Assembly (NCBI RefSeq): GCF_008711525.1
Contig: NZ_VXKS01000008.1
Location: forward strand, 1 to 64,000
Direction of reading: 5' to 3'
Length of the DNA stretch: 64,000 bases
Source of the DNA: Cysteiniphilum sp. JM-1
GTDB taxonomy: Bacteria > Pseudomonadota > Gammaproteobacteria > Francisellales > Francisellaceae
The translations under genes were made by a program, and so were the position numbers. Below, one piece after another: positions 8,600 to 17,065 of the stretch (position 1 is the stretch's first letter; the number at the start of each line of letters is the position of its first letter). Below the pieces are notes generated by a model. That model made no database searches. It saw only the letters and a program-made list of their open reading frames with translations, and had not been told where the DNA came from.

Positions 8600-9289
8600 T
8601 TGGACGTTCCGCTGGAACTTATTACAAGCTTTTTAACCATCACCGCACTTGAGACTATCTTAGCGATTGATAATTTATTGTTTATTTATCTTGTAACTGC
8701 CAAACTTCCCGTTCACCAACAACGTAAAGCGCAAATAACTGCTATTTCATTGGCAGCAATAATGCGTATCGTCTCATTACTTTTTATTAGTCTAATCATG
8801 CAGTGGACAATACCGATTTTTTCCATTTTTGGTAATGGCATTAGCATTAAAGATATGATTTTAATCATCGGTGGATTGTTTTTACTGTGTAAAGCACTAC
8901 ATGAAATCTATCTATTATACCGCCCTAAAACCGTTTCAACACAGATTGCCAAAAACATACTAAGCGCAATTGCGCAGATTATTTTAATCGATGCAGTTTT
9001 TTCAATCGATAGCGTGATCACTGCGATTGGTTTAAGTGACAATATTTTTGTGATTGCAGTATCTATTCTTGCCTCATGCGCGATTATGTTATTAGCTTCA
9101 CGCTTTTTAATAAAATTAACACATTCACTACAACTGAAATTAATCGCGTTGACTTCACTTATTTTTATAGGCTTGATCCTAATGGCAGCAGGCATAGACA
9201 TCGTCATCGACAAATCATATCTTTTGGTAGCGCTTGGCTTTTCTATTGTTATTTTCATTTTTCAAACATCACTTAAAAAGAAAACTTAA
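8600..9289 (+). CDS. TerC-family integral membrane protein
   Basis: A hydrophobic protein of about 230 residues with 7 predicted membrane spans. The two repeated acidic motifs of the TerC/Alx family are visible: ETILAIDNLLF near the N-terminus and DAVFSIDSVITAIGLSDN near residue 130. Members are linked to metal-ion (often manganese) export and tellurite resistance; the ion here is unknown. I place the start at TTG 8600 because AAAGAGG lies 9 bases upstream; an in-frame TTG at 8564 would give 241 residues without a ribosome site. No yybP-ykoY-type leader is seen upstream. Confidence 0.85.
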   Translation: MDVPLELITSFLTITALETILAIDNLLFIYLVTAKLPVHQQRKAQITAISLAAIMRIVSLLFISLIMQWTIPIFSIFGNGISIKDMILIIGGLFLLCKALHEIYLLYRPKTVSTQIAKNILSAIAQIILIDAVFSIDSVITAIGLSDNIFVIAVSILASCAIMLLASRFLIKLTHSLQLKLIALTSLIFIGLILMAAGIDIVIDKSYLLVALGFSIVIFIFQTSLKKKT

Positions 9290-9403
9290 GCCAAATGCCT
9301 ATATATTTACCTTATATCTCTGCAGAGTATGCGCTGATCTCTTATGGCTAATCAGAAATCAACGGCTTGCATTAAGCTTTTAAACACTATAGTATTAGCT
9401 ACC

Positions 9404-9485
9404 GTAGGTGCCAGAGAAAAACAAGCAGTAGCGCACTCCCCCTAGCGTGATTCACACGGATGTTTTCTGACTTGCTTGCACCTAC
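9404..9485 (+). other. Candidate structured RNA or inverted-repeat element
   Basis: A perfect 8-bp stem GTAGGTGC (9404-9411) / GCACCTAC (9478-9485) encloses a second imperfect stem (CAG..AAAACA / TGTTTTCTG) and an inner hairpin CGTG-ATT-CACACG. A promoter-like TTGCAT (9367) with TATAGT (9388) lies just upstream, but the spacing of 15 is short. No U-run follows. It matches none of the standard small RNAs I checked by eye (6S, 4.5S, tmRNA, yybP-ykoY). It could equally be a remnant of a mobile element. The remainder of 9290-9530 shows nothing else. Confidence 0.25.
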
Positions 9486-9530
9486 ACTCACTCAAAACCC
9501 TCCCATAAAAACACTCGATGACATTGACTG

Positions 9531-9762
9531 ATACCCATCGCAAACCAATTTACAGCATTTCTGTCATTGAACTTTTCGCACTTTTAGGCAATTGGCTCTT
9601 GCCAATAGCGAATGCGTTAAGAAATAATGAACAGTTTCATTGTTTTAGCAAATGAGCGCCCAAAGACTCTGTCAAGGGCAGCTATTACCCGCAATCCAAT
9701 TGCCCAAAATTATCAAAAATTTCTTCGACATTAAACACCGCAAAATGATTTACGATGGGTAT
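9531..9762. repeat. Family-B inverted-repeat element (MITE-like), full copy
   Basis: A 232-bp element bounded by ATACCCATCG and CGATGGGTAT. The inverted match extends inward for about 22 bases with four mismatches. Inner parts also pair: AGGCAATTGG in the left arm with CCAATTGCCC in the right arm. No open reading frame is present. It fills most of the gap between terC and the LysR gene. Related copies are at 7928, 26686, 34191, 39814 and 61831. Confidence 0.7.
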
Positions 9763-9778
9763 GAAAGCTATTTATAAT
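9749..9778 (+). promoter_or_regulatory. Putative LysR-gene promoter formed at a family-B end
   Basis: TTTACG (9749-9754), inside the right end of the family-B element, is followed after 18 bases by a perfect TATAAT (9773-9778) outside it, 26 bases before the ATG at 9804. The arrangement parallels those upstream of pth and nagB-II. Confidence 0.45.
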
Positions 9779-9803
9779 ACGTCTACATTAGATCCTCGGC
9801 TCA

Positions 9804-10760
9804 ATGCAAACCAATAAAATGGCGTATAACTTAACCTACAAACAAATTCAAATTTTTTTACAAGTGGTTGAAACAGAAAACCTAACGGAAGCAGCCAACT
9901 TACTCCACTTAACGCAACCTGCCGTCACCAAACAAATCAAAAGCTTAGAAATGGACGTTGGCAAGAAGCTCTTTTATTTTAATGGGCGCAAGTCACTCTT
10001 AACCGCCGAGGGAGAAAGCTTTCTGCCCTATGCGCGCGAAATTCAAGCGTCATTTAAAAAGTTGCTATATCATTTATCGCATGAAAACAAAGACTATAAA
10101 TTAAACCTTGTTGTCTCACCTATTTATGATGAATGGATTATTCAGATATTAAAGCAAGTGAAAAAATCACACCCCAAACTGAATTACAACATCAACTTTA
10201 CAACCCTTGATTATACGGCATTATATGAGCGTTATGATGGTGATTTAATTATTGCCTCCCGTGATATTTTGGATAAAAAATATTACAACGAAAAAGTCTG
10301 CAATTTAGAAAACTCGCTAGTCTGCTCAAGCGATAATCATGAATTATTAAATAACTTAAACATTGATAATATCTTCAAACAAACCTTTATCACCCTTAAA
10401 CTGCAATCGCTACTTTATGAGCAAACAATAAAGTCCGTACCCAAAAATACAGACATCTCGATTTTCTCAAATGCGCAAGTTGCTAAAAAAGCCATTGTTG
10501 CCAATTTAGGTATTGGCTGGTTGCCTGATTTTATTTTACAAAAGGAAATTAAAGATGGTCGTTTGATTCGTATTGCTGACGCATTAAAAGCCAAGGGGGC
10601 TTCTGCCAATGATCTGCAAAAAGTCACCATGAAAGGATTTACTGCCTACTTGGCATACCATTTAGATAAGCCGATCAATAAGGTGATGCGTGAATTTATT
10701 CAAGCGCTGTTTGAATTATCAACTTCGGCTAATTTAAATTTGAGTAAGGCAAATATTTAA
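9804..10760 (+). CDS. LysR-family transcriptional regulator
   Basis: A 318-residue regulator. The winged helix-turn-helix occupies residues 6-65 (LTYKQIQIFLQVVETENLTEAANLLHLTQPAVTKQIKSLE in outline), followed by a linker helix and a periplasmic-binding-protein-like effector domain. The best initiation codon is uncertain: ATG 9804 or ATG 9819; neither has a clear Shine-Dalgarno. The target is unknown. The 3' end overlaps the tail of asd on the other strand by 27 bases, so the two transcripts are antisense at their ends. A divergent target gene, common for LysR regulators, is not adjacent. Confidence 0.88.
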   Translation: MQTNKMAYNLTYKQIQIFLQVVETENLTEAANLLHLTQPAVTKQIKSLEMDVGKKLFYFNGRKSLLTAEGESFLPYAREIQASFKKLLYHLSHENKDYKLNLVVSPIYDEWIIQILKQVKKSHPKLNYNINFTTLDYTALYERYDGDLIIASRDILDKKYYNEKVCNLENSLVCSSDNHELLNNLNIDNIFKQTFITLKLQSLLYEQTIKSVPKNTDISIFSNAQVAKKAIVANLGIGWLPDFILQKEIKDGRLIRIADALKAKGASANDLQKVTMKGFTAYLAYHLDKPINKVMREFIQALFELSTSANLNLSKANI

Positions 10761-11840
10761 CATTCTTCTTAAGGGTTCAGCCGCCCCCCACAACAGTTGA
10801 TCGCCCACAGTAAAAAGCTGAATATGTCGATCTGAAAGATTAGTCTTTTTCAAGCGTCCAACCGCAATATCCAAGGTATTACTCACTGACATCGGCGTTA
10901 AATGCTGAGCGGTTTGTTTAGGATCATTATCAACAAAACGCACCCATTCATTGGCACTTTTTATTTTTTGTTCTATTTCTTTCAAATCAATCGATTGTTT
11001 AAGCTCAATCGTCAGCGCCTGACTATGCGCTCTTAACACAGGGACGCGCACACAAATACCATCAATTGGCAAGGTGGGTGATCGCTGTAAAATCTTGTTC
11101 ATTTCTGCTTGCGCTTTCCACTCTTCTTTGCTTTGCCCATTTGCTAATGGTACATCAATAAAGGGCAGAATATTATATGCCATCGGCGTCAAAAACTCCG
11201 TACATGGAAAATTGCTAGCAGTCACTTTAGTGTGAATATTACGCTCAAGCTTCAAACTATCTGTCATATCAACATCATTAGCTAAAGACGTTTGCTTAAC
11301 AAGCTCAATCATCGCCTTAGCACCGGCACCAGACACTGCCTGATAGCTCATGACGGAAATCCAATTAATGAGATCTTCTTGAAGTAAGCCTTGAATCGCT
11401 AGCATCATCAAACTCACGGTGCAATTACCACCAACAAAGTTTTTAACTCCACTTGCTAAAGCGCTATCAATCACATCACGATTAATAGGATCCAATACAA
11501 TCACACTACCCTCATCCATGCGCAGATGTGAAGCCGCATCAATCCAATACCCCTGCCAACCGTTAGCTCTCAATTTAGGTAGAATCTCAGCGGTATAATC
11601 ACTACCTTGGCATGTGACGATAATCTCCATTTGCATCAAGCTATCCATGGCATATGCATCTTGTAATCGTTGAGTGCCAACACCAAGGACATCCACTTGT
11701 TGATCTTTTTGTGATGTGCTAAAGAAAACAGGATTGAATGACGCAAAGTCATTATTTTGATGCATGCGTTCAAGCAACACTGACCCAACCATACCACGCC
11801 AACCGATAAAGCCAACGCTCTTCATTTGTTTTTTAATCAT
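10734..11840 (-). CDS. asd: Aspartate-semialdehyde dehydrogenase
   Basis: Converts aspartyl phosphate to aspartate semialdehyde, the branch-point precursor of lysine/diaminopimelate, threonine and methionine. VGFIGWRGMVGSVLLERM is the NADP-binding N-terminus of the gammaproteobacterial Asd type. GGNCTVSLM carries the catalytic Cys (C140), and the substrate Arg/His region is RVPVLRAHS. Length (368) is normal. ATG 11840 is preceded by GAGGGAAAT. A family-A repeat lies directly upstream between this gene and the acs operon. Confidence 0.93.
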   Translation of the reverse strand: MIKKQMKSVGFIGWRGMVGSVLLERMHQNNDFASFNPVFFSTSQKDQQVDVLGVGTQRLQDAYAMDSLMQMEIIVTCQGSDYTAEILPKLRANGWQGYWIDAASHLRMDEGSVIVLDPINRDVIDSALASGVKNFVGGNCTVSLMMLAIQGLLQEDLINWISVMSYQAVSGAGAKAMIELVKQTSLANDVDMTDSLKLERNIHTKVTASNFPCTEFLTPMAYNILPFIDVPLANGQSKEEWKAQAEMNKILQRSPTLPIDGICVRVPVLRAHSQALTIELKQSIDLKEIEQKIKSANEWVRFVDNDPKQTAQHLTPMSVSNTLDIAVGRLKKTNLSDRHIQLFTVGDQLLWGAAEPLRRMLNICLTQI

Positions 11841-11861
11841 ATTTCCCTCATCAACTTTATC

Positions 11862-11992
11862 TAAGTAATTATGCGAATATTATCAGGTATTTTTTGGATT
11901 CTCGGATCAAGTCCGAGAATGACAATGAATCGTCATATTCGAGCTTGACTCGAATATCCATGATTACCAATAAACTATTGTCTAAGCACGTA
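11862..11992. repeat. Family-A repeat, copy 1 (131 bp)
   Basis: Starts TAAGTAATTATGCGAATATT and ends TCTAAGCACGTA, giving imperfect terminal inverted repeats. It contains the palindromes TTCTCGGATCAAGTCCGAGAA and the weaker ATTCGAGCTTGACTCGAAT. Homologous copies are at 17859, 19074 and 35677; copy 2 and copy 4 run in the opposite orientation. It has no coding capacity and sits upstream of asd. Confidence 0.8.
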
Positions 11993-12002
11993 TTTCCGTA
12001 CT

Positions 12003-12791
12003 CTACTCCCCATTATTTTTATACCAATTAAACTGCCAAAATGCACTGTCTTGTTTAAGATTGTTATCAAACTGATCACACACCCATGCCAAAAATATTA
12101 AAGCAGGTGGAAAGACAGCAGTTTGCGCGGCTATGTCTTTCTTTATTTCGGCTTTAGTGCTTGGTGATAAGTCCAAGCGACAGGTGAAGCCCTCTTTTGT
12201 TGTATGCGCATAATTATCCATCACAAAAGCACAAGCATATTGCTGATCATAATCACAGTGATAGGATTTGTAACTCTCTGCCAATGGCTCATCATAGATC
12301 ACCAGCAATACTTGTGAATGCGGATTAAGCTGTAAATAAGTCAATGCTTCAATAACAGCCATAAAAAAGGTATCTTTGCCACCAGCAATTGAGTTGATAT
12401 TGGTTTTAATACCCTGAGATAATGACAAAAGACCAGAGGCTGTATTATGCACCGATTGCGAAAAATCCATAGGGGATAACAGCTCTTTTTGGGCAATCTG
12501 CCTAAGTAGCGATTGCACACGATTAACCTCACCATGCTGTGAGGCAAACACCGTATAATCAATTACGAGATTTTCTGCAGATTGCGCAAAACAAGCTAAA
12601 GCCACCTCTAGTGCTTGCTTAACACCTAAGCTTGAGCGACGCTTTAAGCTAGCAGGTACGTACGTCGTTGTAATATCACCTGAGTTTGGCAGGTCTTGTT
12701 TACACGCATGCCATTTCTGCCATTCATCTACCGTGTTAAGTGTCGGTGCCATTCCATTAAAATGGCGCAGGTTAAAAGTAAAGCTGGTCAT
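12003..12791 (-). CDS. Beta-ketoacyl synthase-like protein (chain-length-factor type)
   Basis: A 262-residue protein resembling the N-terminal ketosynthase fold of the chain-length-factor-like family found in aryl-polyene clusters. SVHNTASGLLSLSQGIKTNINSIAGGKDTF is the family block where true ketosynthases carry their catalytic Cys; no Cys is present there, and the C-terminal half of a full synthase is absent. It is probably non-catalytic. It begins 6 bases after acs and so is co-transcribed with acetyl-CoA synthetase. No acyl carrier protein, acyltransferase or other polyene gene adjoins it. Its role is unknown. Confidence 0.7.
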   Translation of the reverse strand: MTSFTFNLRHFNGMAPTLNTVDEWQKWHACKQDLPNSGDITTTYVPASLKRRSSLGVKQALEVALACFAQSAENLVIDYTVFASQHGEVNRVQSLLRQIAQKELLSPMDFSQSVHNTASGLLSLSQGIKTNINSIAGGKDTFFMAVIEALTYLQLNPHSQVLLVIYDEPLAESYKSYHCDYDQQYACAFVMDNYAHTTKEGFTCRLDLSPSTKAEIKKDIAAQTAVFPPALIFLAWVCDQFDNNLKQDSAFWQFNWYKNNGE

Positions 12792-12797
12792 AAATTC

Positions 12798-14711
12798 TTA
12801 AGACATACTCTCTGTTTTTCGATAGTCTACACGATGTAGAATCAAATCTTTAACACAACTTTCATCTGCCAACGTCGAGGTATCACCGATTTGTTGCTCT
12901 TCAAAATGGGCGATCTTTCTTAAAATGCGGCGCATAATCTTACCTGATCTTGTTTTAGGCAGCATTGGCGCCCATTGGATTACCTTAATACTGGCAATTG
13001 GCCCATAGGTTTTTCTAACCCACTGAATAATCTCTTTTTTAAGTGAATCATCCGGATTAACACCCTTTTCCAAGGTAATATATGCATAGATTACTTCACC
13101 TTTGATACTATCAGGAATACCAACAACCGCAGTTTCAGCAACCGCTGGATGTGAATCGATGACACTTTCAACCTCAGCCGTACCAATTCTATGTCCGGCA
13201 ATACTAATCACATCATCTAAACGTCCAGAGATCCAATAATGATTATCTTGATCGCGATAAGCACCGTCACCAGGAAAATAATACCCAGGATAAACATTAA
13301 AATAGCTTTGCATATAGCGCTCATGATCACCCCATAAGCTACGCATCATGCCAGGCCACGGTTTTTTAATTACCAATGCACCATAATCATGCGCCTCTAA
13401 TGCACCTTTGACTTCTTTAGCTGAGGTTTTATCTAAAATAGCCACATCAACACCCCAAAATGGCGTCATTGCTGAACCTGGTTTCTGCTGATGACTAAAA
13501 TCAGGGCTAATCATAATGCCACCGGTTTCAGTTTGCCACCACGTATCGACAATAGCGCATTTTCCTTTGCCGACCTGTTCATGATACCAATGCCAAGCTT
13601 CGCGATTAATCGGCTCACCAACACTGCCTAAAATACGTAGAGAATCACGCCTAGTCTGAGCTAAAACAGCATCATCACCTTCGGCTTGTAGCGCACGAAT
13701 TGCCGTCGGAGCCGTGTAAAAAATGCTGACTTTATACTTATCAACTACATCAAAAAAACGTGATTTTTGCGGATAACTTGGCACGCCTTCAAATAACACA
13801 CTCGTGGTCGCATTAACAAGTGGTCCATACACCACATACGAATGCCCTGTAATCCAGCCGACATCTGCCGTACACCAATAGACATCATTACTCTGAATAT
13901 CAAAAATATGTTTGTGTGTTGTCGCTGCATACACCAAGTACCCAGCGGTAGTATGCACCACACCTTTAGGCTTACCTGTTGAGCCTGATGTGTACAGAAT
14001 AAACAATGGATCTTCAGCTTTCATCACTTCAACAGGGCAGATGGCAGGCACAGTATCCAGAAGGGCTTTGTAGTCAACATCCAGCGCATTATTCCAGTTG
14101 ATTAGATTATTGGCGTATTTAATAACTAATACTTTTTCAACACTTGGGCAGCGCTTCAATGCTTCATCAACATTGGCTTTAAGTGCCACGGCTTTACCAC
14201 CTCTAAAACCACCATCAGCGGTAATGATAAATTTTGATTGAGCATCATTGACTCTATCAGCAATTGCCACTGGCGAGAAACCACCAAAGATAACGGAATG
14301 TATCGCACCAATGCGCGCGCATGCCAACATAGCAACAGGGGCTTCAACAATCATCGGTAAATAAATACAGACCACATCACCTTTTTTAACACCTATTGAC
14401 TTTAAGACATTGGCAAAACGATTCACCTTTTCATACAGCATTTGATAGCTTATCGACTGCCTATGCTCAGGATTATCACCCTCCCAATAAAAAGCAACTT
14501 TATCGGCATGCTTTTGCAGATGGCGATCAACACAGTTGTAACAGACGTTTAACTCACCTTCTTCAAACCATTTGATATTTCCCTCTTTGAAGCTACCACT
14601 ATTAACAGTTTGCCACGGGCTTATCCAATCGATAATCTGACTTTTCTTTGCCCAAAACGCTTCCGTTTGCTCAATACTTTGTGCGTACTCTGTCAACCAG
14701 CCTTTTGACAT
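12798..14711 (-). CDS. acs: Acetyl-CoA synthetase
   Basis: AMP-forming ligase that activates acetate to acetyl-CoA in the cytoplasm. At 637 residues it has the family's size. Visible motifs are YTSGSTGKPKGVVHT (ATP/phosphate loop, about residue 247), DTWWQTETGG (adenylate site), YFPGDGAYRDQDNHYWISGRLDDVI (hinge), and PKTRSGKIMRR with the Lys that is acetylated in regulated homologues. A good Shine-Dalgarno (AAGGAGTCA) precedes the ATG. A ketosynthase-like gene follows after 6 bases. Divergent from the chitinase gene. Acetate released by NagA is a possible substrate source, by inference. Confidence 0.95.
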   Translation of the reverse strand: MSKGWLTEYAQSIEQTEAFWAKKSQIIDWISPWQTVNSGSFKEGNIKWFEEGELNVCYNCVDRHLQKHADKVAFYWEGDNPEHRQSISYQMLYEKVNRFANVLKSIGVKKGDVVCIYLPMIVEAPVAMLACARIGAIHSVIFGGFSPVAIADRVNDAQSKFIITADGGFRGGKAVALKANVDEALKRCPSVEKVLVIKYANNLINWNNALDVDYKALLDTVPAICPVEVMKAEDPLFILYTSGSTGKPKGVVHTTAGYLVYAATTHKHIFDIQSNDVYWCTADVGWITGHSYVVYGPLVNATTSVLFEGVPSYPQKSRFFDVVDKYKVSIFYTAPTAIRALQAEGDDAVLAQTRRDSLRILGSVGEPINREAWHWYHEQVGKGKCAIVDTWWQTETGGIMISPDFSHQQKPGSAMTPFWGVDVAILDKTSAKEVKGALEAHDYGALVIKKPWPGMMRSLWGDHERYMQSYFNVYPGYYFPGDGAYRDQDNHYWISGRLDDVISIAGHRIGTAEVESVIDSHPAVAETAVVGIPDSIKGEVIYAYITLEKGVNPDDSLKKEIIQWVRKTYGPIASIKVIQWAPMLPKTRSGKIMRRILRKIAHFEEQQIGDTSTLADESCVKDLILHRVDYRKTESMS

Positions 14712-14803
14712 AATCTATGACTCCTTAACCTTCCAATTTAATTCCTTAAAAAAGAGTATCAAAAAAGCCATCGATTTCCTAACACTTATGCATAGAATGT
14801 CTC

Positions 14804-14833
14804 TTGTCATATTCGGGCTAAGACTAAATATTC
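14804..14833. repeat. Possible family-A fragment
   Basis: TGTCATATTCGGGCT matches the middle of family-A copies, followed by a degenerate AATATTCACCC. No ends are recognisable, so this may be a decayed half copy in the 254-base divergent promoter region between acs and the chitinase gene. Nothing else is clear in that gap. Confidence 0.3.
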
Positions 14834-14965
14834 ACCCACAAGTGCTCATTAACATATCTTATATCCCCATAACAACGCTTGATGCTCATTTTATCGCCTA
14901 AGTTCATCTTTTAACTTATGCTTTCCCTGTCGAGAAAATTAATTTAACCATCTATCGAGGAAAGT

Positions 14966-16972
14966 ATGAAAAATAAAACAATCTTATCGAAAGTCATTAT
15001 TGCTAGCATTATGAGCGCAGGATTAGCTGGTGTTGCGCATAGCGCTCATTTTACTTACCCTGAAAATATCGCCAATTATCAAATGGGCGATACCGTAACG
15101 AATAATGGTAAAACCTATGAATGTATTGGTGGATCTTGGTGTACACAATCGCATAATGAACCTGGTGTTGCCGGACTTGAACATTGGTGGCAATCTGCGT
15201 GGCAAGAAACCGGCACACCAAGCCCAGATCCAGATCCAACGCCTGATCCACAACCAGAACCAACACCAGTGCCTGAACAGTGCATGGGGGACATTCCAAG
15301 CAATCCACAAGCTTACAAGGGCGCTAATGATGGATATTGGGGCGGATATAGCAAAGGTGACTTTGTCCTACATGATGATCAAATATGGCAAGTAGCTAGT
15401 AACACTTGGTGGACAAATGACGTGCCAGGCACCTCAAGTGCTTGGCACGTATGCGCAGGTCACATAGTGGCTGATCTTAAAGTTACGATAAGTGGAGACA
15501 CCCACGGTATCGCCGATGACCATCAAATTGCTTTAATGATCGGTGATAAGCTTCATATGATTCCACTTTCAGGCACAACTATTGGCTTAAGCAAAGGTGA
15601 ACATGACTTTAGCGTTAATGATATTATTGACTTTGAAGATGGACATATCTACGTTGCACAATTAAGCACATCAAGCATTGATGCCAAAGACAAAGAGCAC
15701 TACGCACTTGATATTCACTTTGATGTTCAAGAAATACCTTACAGTACACTTAATATCGATGTTGATTTTAATAATGCCGCACCAATGGCATATCCAAAGG
15801 CATCAATAGCAGGTACTAATGGCAATCAATACCAATCAGATGCACAGTATTTACAATTAGGCAATAATGTATTTAAAGTACCAAGCATTGGTAGCTATCA
15901 AATCAAAGGCGAAAGCTTCACTATGGATGGTCTAAAATACAGTGCAACACCGATTAGCATTATTGATGGCGTTATCCAAGGAGATGCAAAATTACAATAT
16001 CAAGCAAAAGCAGATGAGCCACTAATGGTTGGTTATTTAACGCCTTGGAATACGCAAGTTAAAATAAGTGACGCCGTTGAACGTGGTTATAATACAATTG
16101 TACTTGCCTTTGCTGTAGTGAATGATGCTAATCCACTAACTATGACAGATCCTTGGAACATTTATGCCGATTGGCAAAATGGTGGTAACTGGCAAAACAA
16201 TATGAAAAAAGATATTGAGCAAGCTAAACAAAGTGGCAAATTAAAACATGTGATCTTATCGGTTGGTGGTGAGCATAATACCTTTAAACCAAATGGTGCG
16301 GATCCAGCAGTTGTTGCACAAAACATTGTTAACTATGCTAAATCTCTAGGTGCTGATGGAATTGATTTTGATCTTGAAAATTTAGGCGGCATTGATGAAA
16401 AGAAAATGGAGTCCGATATCTATAGAACCATCCAAGCCATTAAACAAATTGATGCTGATTTTGTCATTACTGCTGCACCTCAGTTTAACCTAATCAACAA
16501 TGGTGAGGTCCATCTGGTAAATACTGGAACACAGCGTATTTATGAAAAATCTGTCGCGGCTGGATTGTTTGATTATATCTTTATTCAAGAGTATAACACC
16601 GGACACTACTGTATTGATCAATTTGGCATTGGCTCGATATGCAGTGGTGCCAGTGAAACAAATATTAACCAAATGCATCCTCAATTTGTGGTTAATAGCT
16701 TTGTGCGCTTAAAGCAAATTATTCCAGCTAGTACTAAAATTATCCCAGGTCAACCTTCGGATAAAACCGCAGCAGGACTCGCTACTGTTTACAATGGTGT
16801 TTACAAAGATCGTGCTTATAGTGAGCTATGTAAAGCATACCAAACATCCAGTGTCTTTAATGACCCACAATTTGGTGGTGCGATGAGTTGGAGCATTAAT
16901 CAAGACGCTGCTAATGGTTACAAATTCGTTAATGCAATCTTTGCGGATAATTGTGATAGCGTGCAAAATTAA
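14966..16972 (+). CDS. Secreted GH18 chitinase with two chitin-binding domains
   Basis: A 668-residue exported protein. Residues 1-27 form a signal peptide ending in GVAHSA. Two CBM5/12-type chitin-binding modules follow: about 29-80 (YPENIANYQMGDTV, WWQSAWQETG) and 105-165 (YSKGDFVLHDDQIWQVAS, WWTNDVPG), joined by a Pro/Asp/Glu-rich linker. Residues 170-345 form a domain I do not recognise. The GH18 barrel covers 355-668 with the DxxDxDxE motif D464-G-I-D-F-D-L-E471; E471 is the acid/base. It should release chitin oligosaccharides outside the cell. A Shine-Dalgarno GAGGAAAG precedes the ATG. Followed by a solute-binding protein gene. Confidence 0.93.
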   Translation: MKNKTILSKVIIASIMSAGLAGVAHSAHFTYPENIANYQMGDTVTNNGKTYECIGGSWCTQSHNEPGVAGLEHWWQSAWQETGTPSPDPDPTPDPQPEPTPVPEQCMGDIPSNPQAYKGANDGYWGGYSKGDFVLHDDQIWQVASNTWWTNDVPGTSSAWHVCAGHIVADLKVTISGDTHGIADDHQIALMIGDKLHMIPLSGTTIGLSKGEHDFSVNDIIDFEDGHIYVAQLSTSSIDAKDKEHYALDIHFDVQEIPYSTLNIDVDFNNAAPMAYPKASIAGTNGNQYQSDAQYLQLGNNVFKVPSIGSYQIKGESFTMDGLKYSATPISIIDGVIQGDAKLQYQAKADEPLMVGYLTPWNTQVKISDAVERGYNTIVLAFAVVNDANPLTMTDPWNIYADWQNGGNWQNNMKKDIEQAKQSGKLKHVILSVGGEHNTFKPNGADPAVVAQNIVNYAKSLGADGIDFDLENLGGIDEKKMESDIYRTIQAIKQIDADFVITAAPQFNLINNGEVHLVNTGTQRIYEKSVAAGLFDYIFIQEYNTGHYCIDQFGIGSICSGASETNINQMHPQFVVNSFVRLKQIIPASTKIIPGQPSDKTAAGLATVYNGVYKDRAYSELCKAYQTSSVFNDPQFGGAMSWSINQDAANGYKFVNAIFADNCDSVQN

Positions 16973-17065
16973 ATTCTGACAAACAAACTGTGATCATGGA
17001 TGATTTCTAACACGATAAGTGCTAATGTTGATGCGGTAATTACAGCAACAGGAAGGAAACACAAC

